Shown here one piece after another: positions 39,909 to 50,806 of a stretch of 64,000 nucleotides of DNA. The stretch comes from Arthonia radiata (Eukaryota; Ascomycota; Arthoniomycetes; Arthoniales; Arthoniaceae), in assembly GCA_002989075.1 (NCBI GenBank), contig PSQN01000007.1, positions 434,001 through 498,000 on the forward strand, written 5' to 3'. Both the position numbers and the translations under genes were made by a program. A model generated the notes under the pieces. It saw nothing but the letters and a program-made list of their open reading frames with translations. It was not told the DNA's origin and did no database searches. Numbering within the stretch: position 1 is the first letter of the stretch; every line of letters starts with the position of its first letter.

Positions 39909-40172
39909 ATGGCTGACAAAGCTTCACACCACGCTCATACTAAAGAAAAGTCAGATAACATAGCAAACTCTCTCAATCCTCTTCAGCGGCAATTGACGAA
40001 TGACCGCAACCTGAGACCGCTCGACCAGCATGGCCCGAGTGATGAAGAGGGCCACGACCAGCCGACGAAACTGACCGTGCCTCAAGCAAAGGATGGAAAA
40101 ACGTACCACAAAGCCCCGCACTTTTTGCAAAGAATCCTGCCGAGTTCGTGGTCCCGTTCCAAGTGGATGTGA
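39909..40172 (+). CDS. Small hydrophilic orphan protein
   Basis: 87 residues, single exon, ATG in good context (ATCATGG) with a TATA-like box about 110 bases upstream. Starts MADKASHHAHTKEKSDN, contains LNPLQRQLTNDRNLRPLDQH and GPSDEEGHDQPTKLT, and ends in a basic aromatic stretch FLQRILPSSWSRSKWM. No signal peptide, membrane segment or domain. Called on promoter, context and position; a chance frame is possible. Confidence 0.45.
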   Translation: MADKASHHAHTKEKSDNIANSLNPLQRQLTNDRNLRPLDQHGPSDEEGHDQPTKLTVPQAKDGKTYHKAPHFLQRILPSSWSRSKWM

Positions 40173-41726
40173 GCTACCTCACCCTTCTAGTTGCGAACAA
40201 GTCGCACGCTGTGATTGTTCAATGTTATCTCGTTGCAATCATTGGCGCTTTCAGCTCACTCAGCGTGCTGCTTCAACATCTTCACACGTGATACGCTCCG
40301 CTGCAAGTACAATCACTTTTTAAGGCTTGGCCGTGTGTGGGCGTGTGCGGGCTTCACGATGGACTGTTATCTTCAAGTATCATTTCCCATGCTCAGCTGC
40401 TCTGTCGTGGCTTGTTGCCTCTTCGCGAATATTCCAAGACTTCACTCTCGACAAAGCGTGATGATTTCGGAGGACGGTCTCTACAAAACGCAGCCGCACG
40501 ATCCTGGAACAAGTGTTCGATGACAGAATGCACCGGAAAAGCCCGTCCTCTCCACTAGAGTCGACGTCGTCGACATCAACAATCAATCGCCCGTCCGCTC
40601 CGCAAGGGCTCCGAATACGAGCCTGCAGCTGGCGCAAAAACGGCCCATGGCGCTTTCAGCAGTGCTTCTGTGTGACATGTTCTGAGTTCGAGGTCCCCTG
40701 TAGGTGACCGCGAATACTGGAGACCGCCGTTTGGGAATTGCGTCAACACTGAGGCAAGGCACCGACAGACCGCGCGACCAACTTATACATCAATTCAATA
40801 CTGGCTTTCGTATACATGCCCCTTGTCAAAACGTTCTCGTTCTCGTGCCATGCGCTCCGGCACCCATCTCCAGCGCTTTCTCACACTCACCGCCAAATCT
40901 CCATCCCAAGCACCACGCCGTCTCCTAGCCGAACTCTGACGCGCCGCCTCAAGATTTTCTTATCTCTTACATATGACCGGCTGTCCAACTCACACTCGAG
41001 AGCAACATGAGCATCTCTCCGCCATACTGAACCATCTCTACTGATTTCACCTGCAGCCACCTCCGCATATACTCACCTTCGTCGCCTCGTCACCTCAGCA
41101 CCTCCCCGCTTTAATCTGTCACCACCCGATCACTACCCTTCTTACTTACTAGATCACCACCGCTTCGCCCGCCCAACCTACTCAAAACAACGACCACCCT
41201 GCCGACCGCACGACTCAGCCCGTCTGCCACGCCGTTCTACATCGTACGTCATACGGACCACCCTCTTGCCCTCTCCATTCAAGCCCCCCGAAGCTGTTTT
41301 AACTGCAGGGATTCACTAATTAGGTGGCGGTGAGCGCGTGTGTCGGTATCAGGGAAGCAGGGTGCCAGGTGTTTTGCTGCTAGGATACTGGGTTACGTTG
41401 TGATGGCGTTGCTTCCCACATTGTGGTAGACGAGCCGCTCAGAAAGGTCAAGAGCGCGGTAAACGCACTCAAATACACATAGTGTCTTGGCAGAGTACCA
41501 GTGCATCAAAAAACCCAGGCAAGAATCCATTTCTGTAGATCGCTCATCATATTCTGTCGGTATCCGCTATTTGCACATCTGATGTCTGCCGTCATCGTAT
41601 CTCGTACACATCATCCTTCCCCTTACATCCCCCGTACCTCCCCTTACATCCACCGTACCTCCCCTTACATCCACCGTACCTCATCCCCCGTACCTCCCTA
41701 ACTTCCCACCATTCAGCCGAAGCGAA
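40173..41726. other. Gap with a C/T-rich leader-like tract and a 21-bp repeat
   Basis: About 1.55 kb. Bases 40840-41300 are C/T-rich like a fungal 5' leader and contain a donor-like GTACGT (about 41244) and a TTTTAACTGCAG acceptor-like site (about 41298-41309), but no open frame follows. The right end carries a 21-bp tandem repeat next to the SNF1 stop. A non-coding transcript is possible. Confidence 0.4.
41621..41701. repeat. 21-bp tandem repeat beside the SNF1 3' end
   Basis: Three full units, CCTTACATCCMCCGTACCTCC (M = A or C), start at 41621, 41642 and 41663, followed by a partial unit CCCCCGTACCTCC to about 41698. It ends about 26 bases before the SNF1 stop codon, so it would lie in the SNF1 3' UTR (as its reverse complement). 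Confidence 0.85.
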
Positions 41727-44655
41727 TCACCCCGCCTCCGCAAGCTGAATAATCAACCGACTCGCCACATCCAGGAACGGGAACGGCGAACTAACATCCT
41801 TCTCTTCCGCCGCGCGCCCCATCCCCACCATCTCCTCTTCACTCACACGCCTGCTCCCACCCATTTGCTCTCCACCCTCGTCTTCCCTACCCGCCAGACC
41901 CCGCGCCACACCGCTCACCAGCCCGCCCGCCACGGCCCGATCCTTCGGCATCAACCGCTCGTACCCCGCGCACTTGAAGTCCACGAGATAAAACTCCTTC
42001 TCAATCGTGTACAGCTGGATCGTGACATACACGTAGGCGCTATCATCCGCTTCGACGCCAGCCATAGTGCCACTGGAGAACGCAGATGTCATCGACCCCG
42101 CGGCGGAGCCCAGCAGGTGCGTCAAGCTCGTTTTGCGGCTGGTCGGACGGCTGCCAGAGGAGCTGGCTGGTTGCGAGGTCAGCGCCGGCGCGGGGCCAGT
42201 GAGCGACGGGTTCTCAAGGGATGTGGCGATCGCAGAGGTCTGCGCGGTGTGCGTCGGCGGAGAGGCTTGCAGTGATTCGCGGCGGAGTGAGGTAGCTTGG
42301 CTGTCGTCGAGGGGAGTGTCGCTATTGCGGGCGCTGCTGTGAACGCTGATGGAAGCGGAGGGGTTGGTACTGTGAGGATGCTGCGCGCTAGCGTGGGAGA
42401 CCAGGTCGGCGCGGGAGGAGTGCGCGCTGTGTGGGTGGCGCACACCTGGTGGATACATGCCATCCTTCCTGAAGCGCGCGTTGATAATCCAGGGATCTTG
42501 CGGGACGGCGTGGCCCCAGTCGTTCGTGGCGCTGTACCGTGACCTGCTCCGTTTGGGCCGGCGGCCACGAGAGAGACTGGCGCCGCTGCTGGTCGTGGAG
42601 CTGGAGTGCGTGGAGTCGCGCTTCTGGTCGTAGCGGTCTGAGTCGTCGGCGTCCGAGCCGTAAGCGTGTTCTTCGGGTTCGGAGTAGCTGTCGTTGTCGC
42701 TGCCGCTCATGCTGTCGTCGGAGTTTTCGCGATGCTCACGCTCACGCTCACGGCGTTCATGGCCGTGCGGGCGGCGGATGCGTGGAGCTTCCCATTCGGC
42801 GCCCATAGCTTTTAGAGCCTTGTAGATGGCAAGCATGGCTTCTGCGGGCTGATTGCGGCTACGGATACCGAACTGCCATTTCGTCTGACGTGGCTTCTTG
42901 GGTGGTGGCGCTTGGCTAACGGGTGTCATGCCCTCTGGTCTGTTCATGCGCTCAAGATTTGCCTGACTGCGCGAATGTGGTTTGAGTCGCTTCGCGGTAG
43001 CAGCTTGAGCTTCCGGAGTCTGCTTTTGTTGCGGTGTGGGTGGCGTATGGGGAGAATTGGTCTGCGAATCCGGTGCCTGCTGCGGATGCGCTGGCTTGGG
43101 ATGACCCTTCATGAAGGCCTGATGGTAGTCCGGCAGAGAGCTAGGAAGCACACCGATAGTGTTTACAGGACTCCGCGATTGCTCGACGGAGCCGCTCTGC
43201 CCTGAGCCTTGTCGTGGGCGATCGTTGGGTTGACCCGGGGCAGTGTATCGGTGCAGCGCGTCAAATTGGCCAGCGCGCTCACCAAGAGAAGCGATCGGAG
43301 CTTGTGTCGGAAACGCTGGCGGGGATTGAGCTAAGAAAGGTTGCATGGAGGGATCTTGATTCATGGCAGGAGTATCCTTCATGATCTGGTTTTCGCGAAC
43401 GATCAGGTAGGCATCCTTGATGGCGTTTGGCTCATCGACTGCCAACGCTTGATGCACATCTTCGCGTCCATACCCCATTGTTTTTCCGAGCTTGCCGACA
43501 ACGGAGTTGTGGATCTTCTCCTGGACCTGCGCTGGCTGCTTTGGTGCGAGACTGCTGGGGTCGATAGCTTTGTTAGGGTCAATGCCTGTGTCAAGAAACT
43601 CTTCGACAGGCGGCTGTAGGTAAACAGGCAGGTCTTTGGTGAACCAAGGATCTTGACGGATCTCTTGCACGGTAATGCGATGAACAGGGCTGGTTTGTAG
43701 CATCTTCTTGATCAATCGCACGGCGCCACTCGACAGATAAGACGGAATATGATAGTGGCCTTGAGCGATCTTCTTGAACAAGGCAGGTATGTACTCGTCG
43801 TCGAAGGGTAGGCGCCCCACCAGAAGCACGTATAGAATCACACCGCAGCTCCATACATCGACCTCAGGGCCTGCGTAGAGCTTGCCAGATATGACTTCAG
43901 GCGCGGCATAGTTTGGGCTGCCGCAGCTCGTCTTCAAGAAGTTGCCGTCGGTCATGATGTTACTAAGACCAAAGTCGGCAATCTTGACATGAAGCTGCTC
44001 GTCAAGCAGGAGATTCTCAGGCTTCAAGTCGCGATGCACGATCTTGTGACGATGGCAGTACTCGACAGCACAAACGATCTGCTGGAAAAATTGCCGAGCC
44101 TTGTCTTCTTGCATCTTGCCGTGATCGACGATGTAGTTGAACAGCTCGGAGCCAGCGTATTCGAGAACCATGATGATTTCCGCGGGAGTGGTAATGACCG
44201 TATAGCTGCGAGGCTACGTCAGCATGCAGTCTGACAGGAAAGTATGGGTACACATACAGCTTGATGATGTGAGGATGTCGCAAAAGCTGCAAATATTGAA
44301 TCTCGCGCTCGATGCGGCCTGCCATATCCCTCGCCATGAGCTTCCTGCGCGAGATGATCTTCAGAGCTACCTTCTGTCCCGTCACTTGGTGCACGGCAAG
44401 CTTCACCTTGCCAAAAGAGCCCTCGCCGAGTGTTCGCAGGACTTGATATTGACCGAGTCTCTGCTGCATTGTGACTTGAGTGTCTTGGCCGCGGCCGTTG
44501 TGTCGCTGTCCATGCTGGTCCTGCACAGGCACAACGGACCTGGGAGTAGGTCCATCTATGCCGGCAGAGTCGGGGCCTCGTGCAGAGCCACGGCGAGTGT
44601 AGGAGTTGGGATTGATGGACAGGGCGAGGTCCTCGTCATCGAGAGCGGAGCTCAT
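41727..44655 (-). CDS. SNF1: Snf1, AMP-activated protein kinase catalytic subunit
   Basis: Ser/Thr kinase for glucose derepression and energy stress. Exons 44258-44655 and 41727-44205, intron 44206-44257 (52 bases, GTATGT, GCTGAC, CGCAG) joining HIIKL to YTVITTP; 958 residues. Kinase domain about 70-325: GEGSFGKVKLA, VALKII, HRDLKPENLLL, DFGLSN and the activation loop FLKTSCGSPNYAAPE with the Thr targeted by upstream kinases. A UBA-like segment follows (KLGKTMGYGREDVHQAL, about 360-400), and the C-terminal regulatory domain starts at KWQFGIRSRNQPAEAMLAIY (about 560) and resumes near the end in VYVTIQLYTIEKEFYLVDF. A long disordered Ser/Arg-rich insert splits the C-terminal domain, so the protein is longer than yeast Snf1. 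Confidence 0.97.
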
Positions 44656-45111
44656 TGTGGAAGGTCATGCGAGGTCGAATTGGCAGGTATGAGCGTGCTG
44701 AGTGTCGGTCGCGAAGAGGCTGGCTAGATCACGGTCAGTTGCGGGGTTTTGTATGTTAATTGCAACAAGGCTGAAGCACTGCAGCGACGGAGATCGCGGA
44801 GAAGGGGTTGTGGGATTGGACGACAGTCAGGCAGTCGGGGTGAATGTGCATGAATGGAGTGAGTCTAGAAGACGAGCGTTTAACAATTCCCCATTCGGCG
44901 CCAAGACTTTTTAGCCCCTCCAATTCTATCATTCCCCTCCGTGCCCTCCAACGCAGGATGAAGGTGGACATGATTATTCTTGAAACCTGACACTTAGATA
45001 GAAAGACCAGAAGGAATGAAAGTCTATCCTACATTTGCTCAGGATGTAGCGAGATCTAATCCTCCTCAGCTCCTCCGCTGCATATACGCTTCCTAGACAT
45101 CAAGACGTATA
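44656..45111. promoter_or_regulatory. SNF1 promoter and FAD-monooxygenase 3' region
   Basis: 456 bases between two minus-strand genes. No gene or repeat visible. Confidence 0.45.
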
Positions 45112-46374
45112 TCACCAACGAGAGCTTTGGTCAATAAGCCTAGGATAATGAGGCAACGGAAAGCCCTGATCATCATCTGAGCTCCCTCCAAACATCTGCG
45201 TTAACCACGGCATTGCTGCCATGACCGCCCAGACCCTGGCAATCATTGACACGAGCGTCTGAACCAGCCATCTCTTCCACGCTGTCTCCGGATGCGCAAT
45301 CGCCGGTATGAAGAAGGGGATGTACTGCATGTTTTCGACGAACGGCCGTAAGGCGGTTTCGTAGGCTTGCAGCGCTTTCTCGGGGGTTTCGTCGTCATCA
45401 AGCTTGCTCAGCTCGCCTGCGAGCACGTACGCCCCAATCAAGGCCAGTGATGTGCCCATGCCTGTGAGCGGCGTCGGAGCATGGGCGGAATCCCCAAGAC
45501 AGACCACGCGACCGACAGACCATTGCGACATCTTGATTTGCTGTACCGCCTGGAAGTAGAAGTCCGGTGCTGAATCCATGGCGTCCAGTAGTCTCGGCGC
45601 CTGCCAACCCGCATCTGCAAACTCCCTCCTGACAAGTTCTTCCTGGGATTGTCTGTCACTCTTCAAAGCTCCTTGCCATGCTTGTTTCTGGGTGTCATTG
45701 CAAGGCATATGTGAAAAGGCCGTTCGTGTGGTGCCGTGCGGATCTGGTCTCGTGGAGATAACTCTCGATCCAAGAGCGTGATAGACGTTCCACATTCGGT
45801 CGTCCGTCGCGATGCGCGGAACCGTCCAGTAGGCGACGTAGAGGCCTTTGTCGACCAATTTGATTGACTTTGGCGGGAAGCACTGCCTTCGCAACCTGGA
45901 CCATTGGCCATCTGCCGCAACCAAGAGATCAAAGTTCCGCACCTCACCGTTGCTCAATTTGACTTTTACTGCCTTCTCGTTCGTAAAAAACTCGCTGACG
46001 GTAGTGCCGAAGACATACGTGACATTTGTCTGGTCTTTAGTAGCCTCGTATAGGAGCTTTGCAAGATCACCCCGAAGAATTTCGAATTCAGACGTTGGAC
46101 TCGTATTGGAGTCGGTGACGGCAAATCGTGCAAATGGCCGCCCTCGCGGGTCGATGAACTGTGTGCCTTTCTCCGTGGTGTTAAGTTTTCGGACTTCATC
46201 TAATAACCCCATCATCTTGACGGCCGTGATTGCACTACCCCGGATATCTACATTCTGCCCATGGGAGAGAAGGGTTGGGCTCTTCTCAACGATGGTGACC
46301 CGTATATTGGTTTCCGCAAGACAACGTGCCAGCATGGGTCCAGCAATGCCGGCTCCGCTGATCAGAATGTGCAT
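45112..46374 (-). CDS. FAD-dependent monooxygenase (PHBH fold)
   Basis: Single exon, 420 residues. Starts MHILISGAGIAGPMLARCL with the GxGxxG dinucleotide-binding motif. The DG motif is in LLVAADGQWSRLR (about 150-162), and the GD motif, with its downstream part, is in VCLGDSAHAPTPLTGMGTSL (about 290-310). These three define group A flavoprotein hydroxylases that use NAD(P)H and O2 on aromatic or polyketide substrates, or on tetracyclines. The C-terminal 60 residues contain a hydrophobic patch (WLVQTLVSMIARVWAVMAAM) that could touch a membrane. No biosynthetic cluster surrounds it: neighbours are SNF1 and a disordered protein. Substrate cannot be told. Confidence 0.93.
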   Translation of the reverse strand: MHILISGAGIAGPMLARCLAETNIRVTIVEKSPTLLSHGQNVDIRGSAITAVKMMGLLDEVRKLNTTEKGTQFIDPRGRPFARFAVTDSNTSPTSEFEILRGDLAKLLYEATKDQTNVTYVFGTTVSEFFTNEKAVKVKLSNGEVRNFDLLVAADGQWSRLRRQCFPPKSIKLVDKGLYVAYWTVPRIATDDRMWNVYHALGSRVISTRPDPHGTTRTAFSHMPCNDTQKQAWQGALKSDRQSQEELVRREFADAGWQAPRLLDAMDSAPDFYFQAVQQIKMSQWSVGRVVCLGDSAHAPTPLTGMGTSLALIGAYVLAGELSKLDDDETPEKALQAYETALRPFVENMQYIPFFIPAIAHPETAWKRWLVQTLVSMIARVWAVMAAMPWLTQMFGGSSDDDQGFPLPHYPRLIDQSSRW

Positions 46375-47092
46375 CTTTGAGCTCTACGTAGTCATGAGTG
46401 TGTCTAAAGGGTAAAGGACTTGAAGAATGCAGGTAATGAAGAGCGTGGGTTAGTCATAAGGATACTCTTGAAATATTATTGTCTATTTTGTTTAACATAT
46501 ACTAGCCAACGACCCCTTCTTAAGATTACCTACTGGACATTCTATACACCGCAGATAACGAAAATTCAGGGCACCACGAGAAAGGTGGTGAGCGGATGGA
46601 CCGAGGCCATGAGTTCCGAGAGCGCCGAAGGAACATTGCTAGGTCCATAGCGCGCACGCGGAGGAATATTTCAGGCTAGAAAGAGGACGAAATAGTAGGG
46701 ATTTGGTGAACTCGGATTGCAGCTTCGCTGACTGGATCAGATGCGAGGTCAACAGCTGTTCGCATGGCGCTTGGCATTTGTGGCCCGTGCGCTTGGGTCT
46801 GGAGTGGGTCACCGTTAGGGGTATCTGAACGCACAATATCGGCAGCAAAACAATAGACCAAGTTTGTACGCTCAGTTGTGGCTCTTCTCTCTTCTCATAT
46901 CGCATCTTCAAAGGTCGTTGAGGCTACTAAGAGATCAATTAAGCATGCCACATCATTGATCTGATCAGCACTACAGGGGTATGTATGGACATCAAGGACA
47001 CTATCCAAACAATATCATACTCACTCACACGTAGATTTTCATTCATTGTTTCAGAACGTCATTGCATCCAAGGAGGCTGTCCAAGCTGGGTA
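46375..47092. promoter_or_regulatory. Promoter of the FAD monooxygenase and 3' end of the next gene
   Basis: 718 bases; AT-rich parts near 46480-46560. Small minus-strand frames have no domain. Nothing else seen. Confidence 0.4.
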
Positions 47093-50000
47093 TCACCCGT
47101 TTACGCCAATCCTCTTGAACAAGCCCCTCATCCCTCCTCTACCAGTGTCGGATGACTTGCTCGAAGACCGCGCCTTTCTGCTCTTCAGTTGACTGTCGCT
47201 GTCGTAGCTCTCTCGTGGTCTCACTTGTCGATCTTCTTTCAAAAAGTGCGGAAGCGCTAGATCCCCCGGGTCTCGCTTGATCTCTTCATTGGATGGGATG
47301 GTCTTGTGCAGAGGGCGCGGGCCACCAACAGCCGTGCTTTGGGTGCCGAATGGGGCTGGCGTGCCTCTCTTGCCTCTTGAGGGCGATGTGAAGCGTTTTG
47401 AAGGTGACTCTTTTCTGGGACCAGACGGGTGGTTGTCGTCTGGTGGGGCCGTGCTCCGCAAAAAGTCTACTAGACCCATACTTTCGCTCTGCTCCTCTTT
47501 CTGCGGCAGTCCTGTCAGCACGTCCTCATCTTCGTCATCCGAGTCGATAGCATAAGGATCCTTGACTCGTCTCTGCTTGCGTGTCGGTGCACCGCTGTCC
47601 ATCGCCTTGGGTAGAGGCGCCGATCGAGGCGCCGAAGCATTCATCATTGGGCTTCGGTCGCTGCCGGTATTCTTGGACAGCAGCCCACTATGCGAGGTCA
47701 CGGATTCATTGATCGATTGCGACATCTGCGAGCTCGATCGGTTGGCGGGCGTCATCGTCCCTAAGCCCATGTTGTCGTTCCCGCGGCTGTTAGTTGTCTC
47801 CATTGATCGCGACTTGTTGACATGAGCGCCTGGTGGCCCCTCATTCAGGAAGCTGATCAAGTCGTCATTAGCCTGTCGCTCCATCACTGTGGGGCGGATC
47901 TGCTTCTTTTGGGCGGCACGGCTCGTGTTGGGCACGACCGATTTCACGGAAGGCTGCTGATATGTTGCAGGAGCCTTGGTGCCAGGTGTAGTGGGTGTGC
48001 TTGACATAGGTGACACCAGCCTCGGGGCTTGGTCTGGGCTGGTGGGTGCTGTCGAGCGGATAAAATCCGCCATATCGTTGGTCCTATAGGTCTGTTCTCG
48101 TGCCTCCCGAGCAGTCAGACCACTGCGTGGTGATCGTGGTGACGAAGACGATCCCGACTCCGCGGCTCTGGCTTCAGCGGCTTGTCGAATAGCGCCAATG
48201 TTAAAGATTTTCTTCATCTTCGGTGACATCGCTTCTGATGGTGAAATTGCAGGTTCGGGATCCTCGGAGATTGGATATTGTGTAGGCATTGGTGAGGGCG
48301 GCCCGTACGTGGACTTGACCTGCTGTTGGCGGGTTGCAGGGGAGTCGGCCGCCTAAGGGAGATGTCAGCAAACTCCACGTAACTAATCGATAACGGGTCG
48401 GGGAACGCCTACCTCAATCTCTGTTAGTGCCTTCGGTGTCAAGCTTCGCTTCACTGTACCATTGCCTGCCATCATGTCGTAAAATTCCTTGTCAGACCGT
48501 GCGCTCATGCTCCCTCCTTTGTTATGTTCTCGCGTGGTTGGTGCTTTGTTGAAAGAGTTTTGTGTCGCGCTTTCAACCCCACAGCGCAGCGTCTTTGGAC
48601 TCATGGGCTTCACGCTCACAATGTGATTCGTTGGATCAGATGTTCTTGATTGCACCATTGGACGCTCGTCGAAAGCAGTTGGTGAGCCACGCGGAGTATG
48701 ATAAGGAGCACTACCAGTATCAGACGTTCCCATGCGTTGCAGCTTCGAGGAAGAAGGAGTGCGCGATCCATCAGCACGCCCCGCGCTGGTCTGCGCTGGC
48801 GAATACTCCTTAGCTGATACTTCTCTTGATATTGCACTTACGGGTTTGGCCGCGCGACCATCTGAAGGTGTTCTTTCAGGTTGTGAATAATTGTCTCTTG
48901 TCGGCTTCCTAGCGTACGGCGTGCTAGTAGCAGACATGTCTAGCGGTGCCGGCTTCCTGGACTTGCGCACTGACGATGTCGATCCGAGAATAGCAGTTGA
49001 CACAGCGCCCTCATCGAGGGTCGCCGTGGGACCTGAATCTCGCTGTGGGGGTGGGCTCATCGAATCTCGTTGTGACAAGTTTCGAAGCGTTTCGTGCACG
49101 GGCGGAGGCATTGATGATTGCTGATCAGCACTTTCAGACGTGGGTGATCGGACGGGAGGTGGCGTAGGTCTGTCGGCTCGGAAGGGATCATATTCATCAT
49201 CTGATGCGCCTGAGGAAGCCGCTGTCTGCACTGGCGGTCGCACAGCGCGGTCTGCCCTCGAGTGATGCGCTGCCGCTTGTCTGTAATCCTCATCGCTAGA
49301 GGCCATGTCGCGAGAACGTCTCACTTCCTTCGAGCGACGCTTTTGCGAGGCTTGCGATGAGCGCTTGCTAGCCTTGGCAGCCATCGTCGCCGCAGCGGCT
49401 TGCGGCGCTGCGCGAGCTGCTTCTGTTGCGAGATCGCGTGAACGACGAGATTTCCGCTTTTCTTGTGAGGGAGATCCAGTCGCGGTTGCCGAGGCAGGTT
49501 CGGCGTGCGCCCGGTCAGGCACTGGTAAGTTGGCCGTCTGAAGCGCTGGTGGTGGGAGTGAATTGGATCGCATTCGACTGAGACGCTGTTCAGAACCAGA
49601 TTCGGTCGCGGGCTCTGTACGTTGCGTGCGCCGAGATCCGCTATCATTTCGGCCTGGGACGACAACCGGAAATCTTCCAAACGACCGTGACCGTCGCGGC
49701 GCATGTCTCGTAGCTTTAGAGCGGTCAGTTATTTGATCGCTGATCGGTCGTGGGGACTTTGGAGCCGGCGGATTATCGACCGTGGGCTCTGCTGCATGCT
49801 CCACCCTTTGATCATCCGTAATCGGTGGCAATGTGTGGGATGGCCGACGGCTGAAGCTGGAATCCGACATGATTGAACTGCCTCGCTCGTGCCCACCATA
49901 CCTCCATGGAGAGTGCGCCGTCCGAGGCGGGCTACGAGGAATCGTGTGCTTCCAGGTACGCCAAATCTTGCCGAGAAGTTGTGAAAGCGCGAGTTTCCTG

Positions 50001-50806
50001 ACGTCCTGCTCGCTGACCACAAGCACATCGTCGTCATCGTCATAGCTTCCATTGCGTGTACTTGGCCGAGACAGAGAAGCCCGATTGTGGGCGCTCTCGC
50101 CAGCGTCTTTGACACATTGTTCGGCAACACGCTCCCATGCACCAGTAAGGAAAATCATTGCTGGCCACGACACGAGGCCCGCACGACGTGAGAACCGATT
50201 GTGACCCTCTCGCTCATCGGTCGCCATCTCTTGCTCGACGAAGTCGTCCTCATCGTCGTCCTCAATCTCGGACAGCCGCATGTAGGTGAATATTTTCAAC
50301 CGCGTGCGCTTCCACACCATGTCCGCATCCCAATGAGCCTCCGCATCTGGAGTATGTTGCATACTTGCGAGCTCATTTTCGTCTTCCTCGTTGATCAGCT
50401 CTTCCAGCTCATACTCCCCACATTGGACCGCTTGTTGTCCCAGTTTTCCCTTGACGATATGCTCGACTGCGCGTCGTATCGGATCTAATGCGGAGGACCG
50501 CGCCGCCGCAAGTGTATTGTAGAGGAGGAAGTCAAGGAACGTATTGATGAGGGTGAGGGCTTCTTCGCTCAATACTGCGGGCCTGTCGAAATTTGGGTCG
50601 CTGTTGCGGCCGGGGCGACTGTGAAGGCTGGAGACGATCTCAGACGCAGCTGCGGCCGCGACATACGATGGTGGGAGGTCTGCATGCGGAGCTTGACTGA
50701 GTGAGAAGCGCGCAGCGTTGGTAGAGCCAAGACTGGCAACGGAGGGACTGCGACTTGGAGGGGACTGCGGTGAGCGAACTCCATCGCCTCGCATGTAACC
50801 ACGCAT
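47093..50806 (-). CDS. Large disordered conserved fungal protein
   Basis: Two exons, 48413-50806 and 47093-48352, intron 60 bases (GTAGGC, CTGAC, TTAG) joining KALTEIE to AADSPATRQ; 1217 residues. The only ordered part is near the N-terminus (about residues 45-275): DLPPSYVAAAAASEIVSSL, LTLINTFLDFLLYNTLAAAR, IRRAVEHIVKGKLGQQAV, then RTRLKIFTYMRLSEIEDDDE and SWPAMIFLTGAWERVAEQC. It ends near LGKIWRTWKH, with a histone-fold-like helical look. The rest is Ser/Pro/Arg-rich with repeated short motifs: DFIRSTAPTSP and DFLRSTAPPDD in the second half, and two ISFLNEGPPG/PHFLKEDRQ patches. The C-terminus GGMRGLFKRIGVNG is basic. I recognise it as a conserved protein type of filamentous fungi but know no function. 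Confidence 0.85.

Noticed and set aside
45112-50806. Secondary-metabolite cluster around the FAD monooxygenase
   Set aside because: Neighbours are SNF1 and a disordered conserved protein; no polyketide or peptide synthase, transporter or cluster regulator is present.
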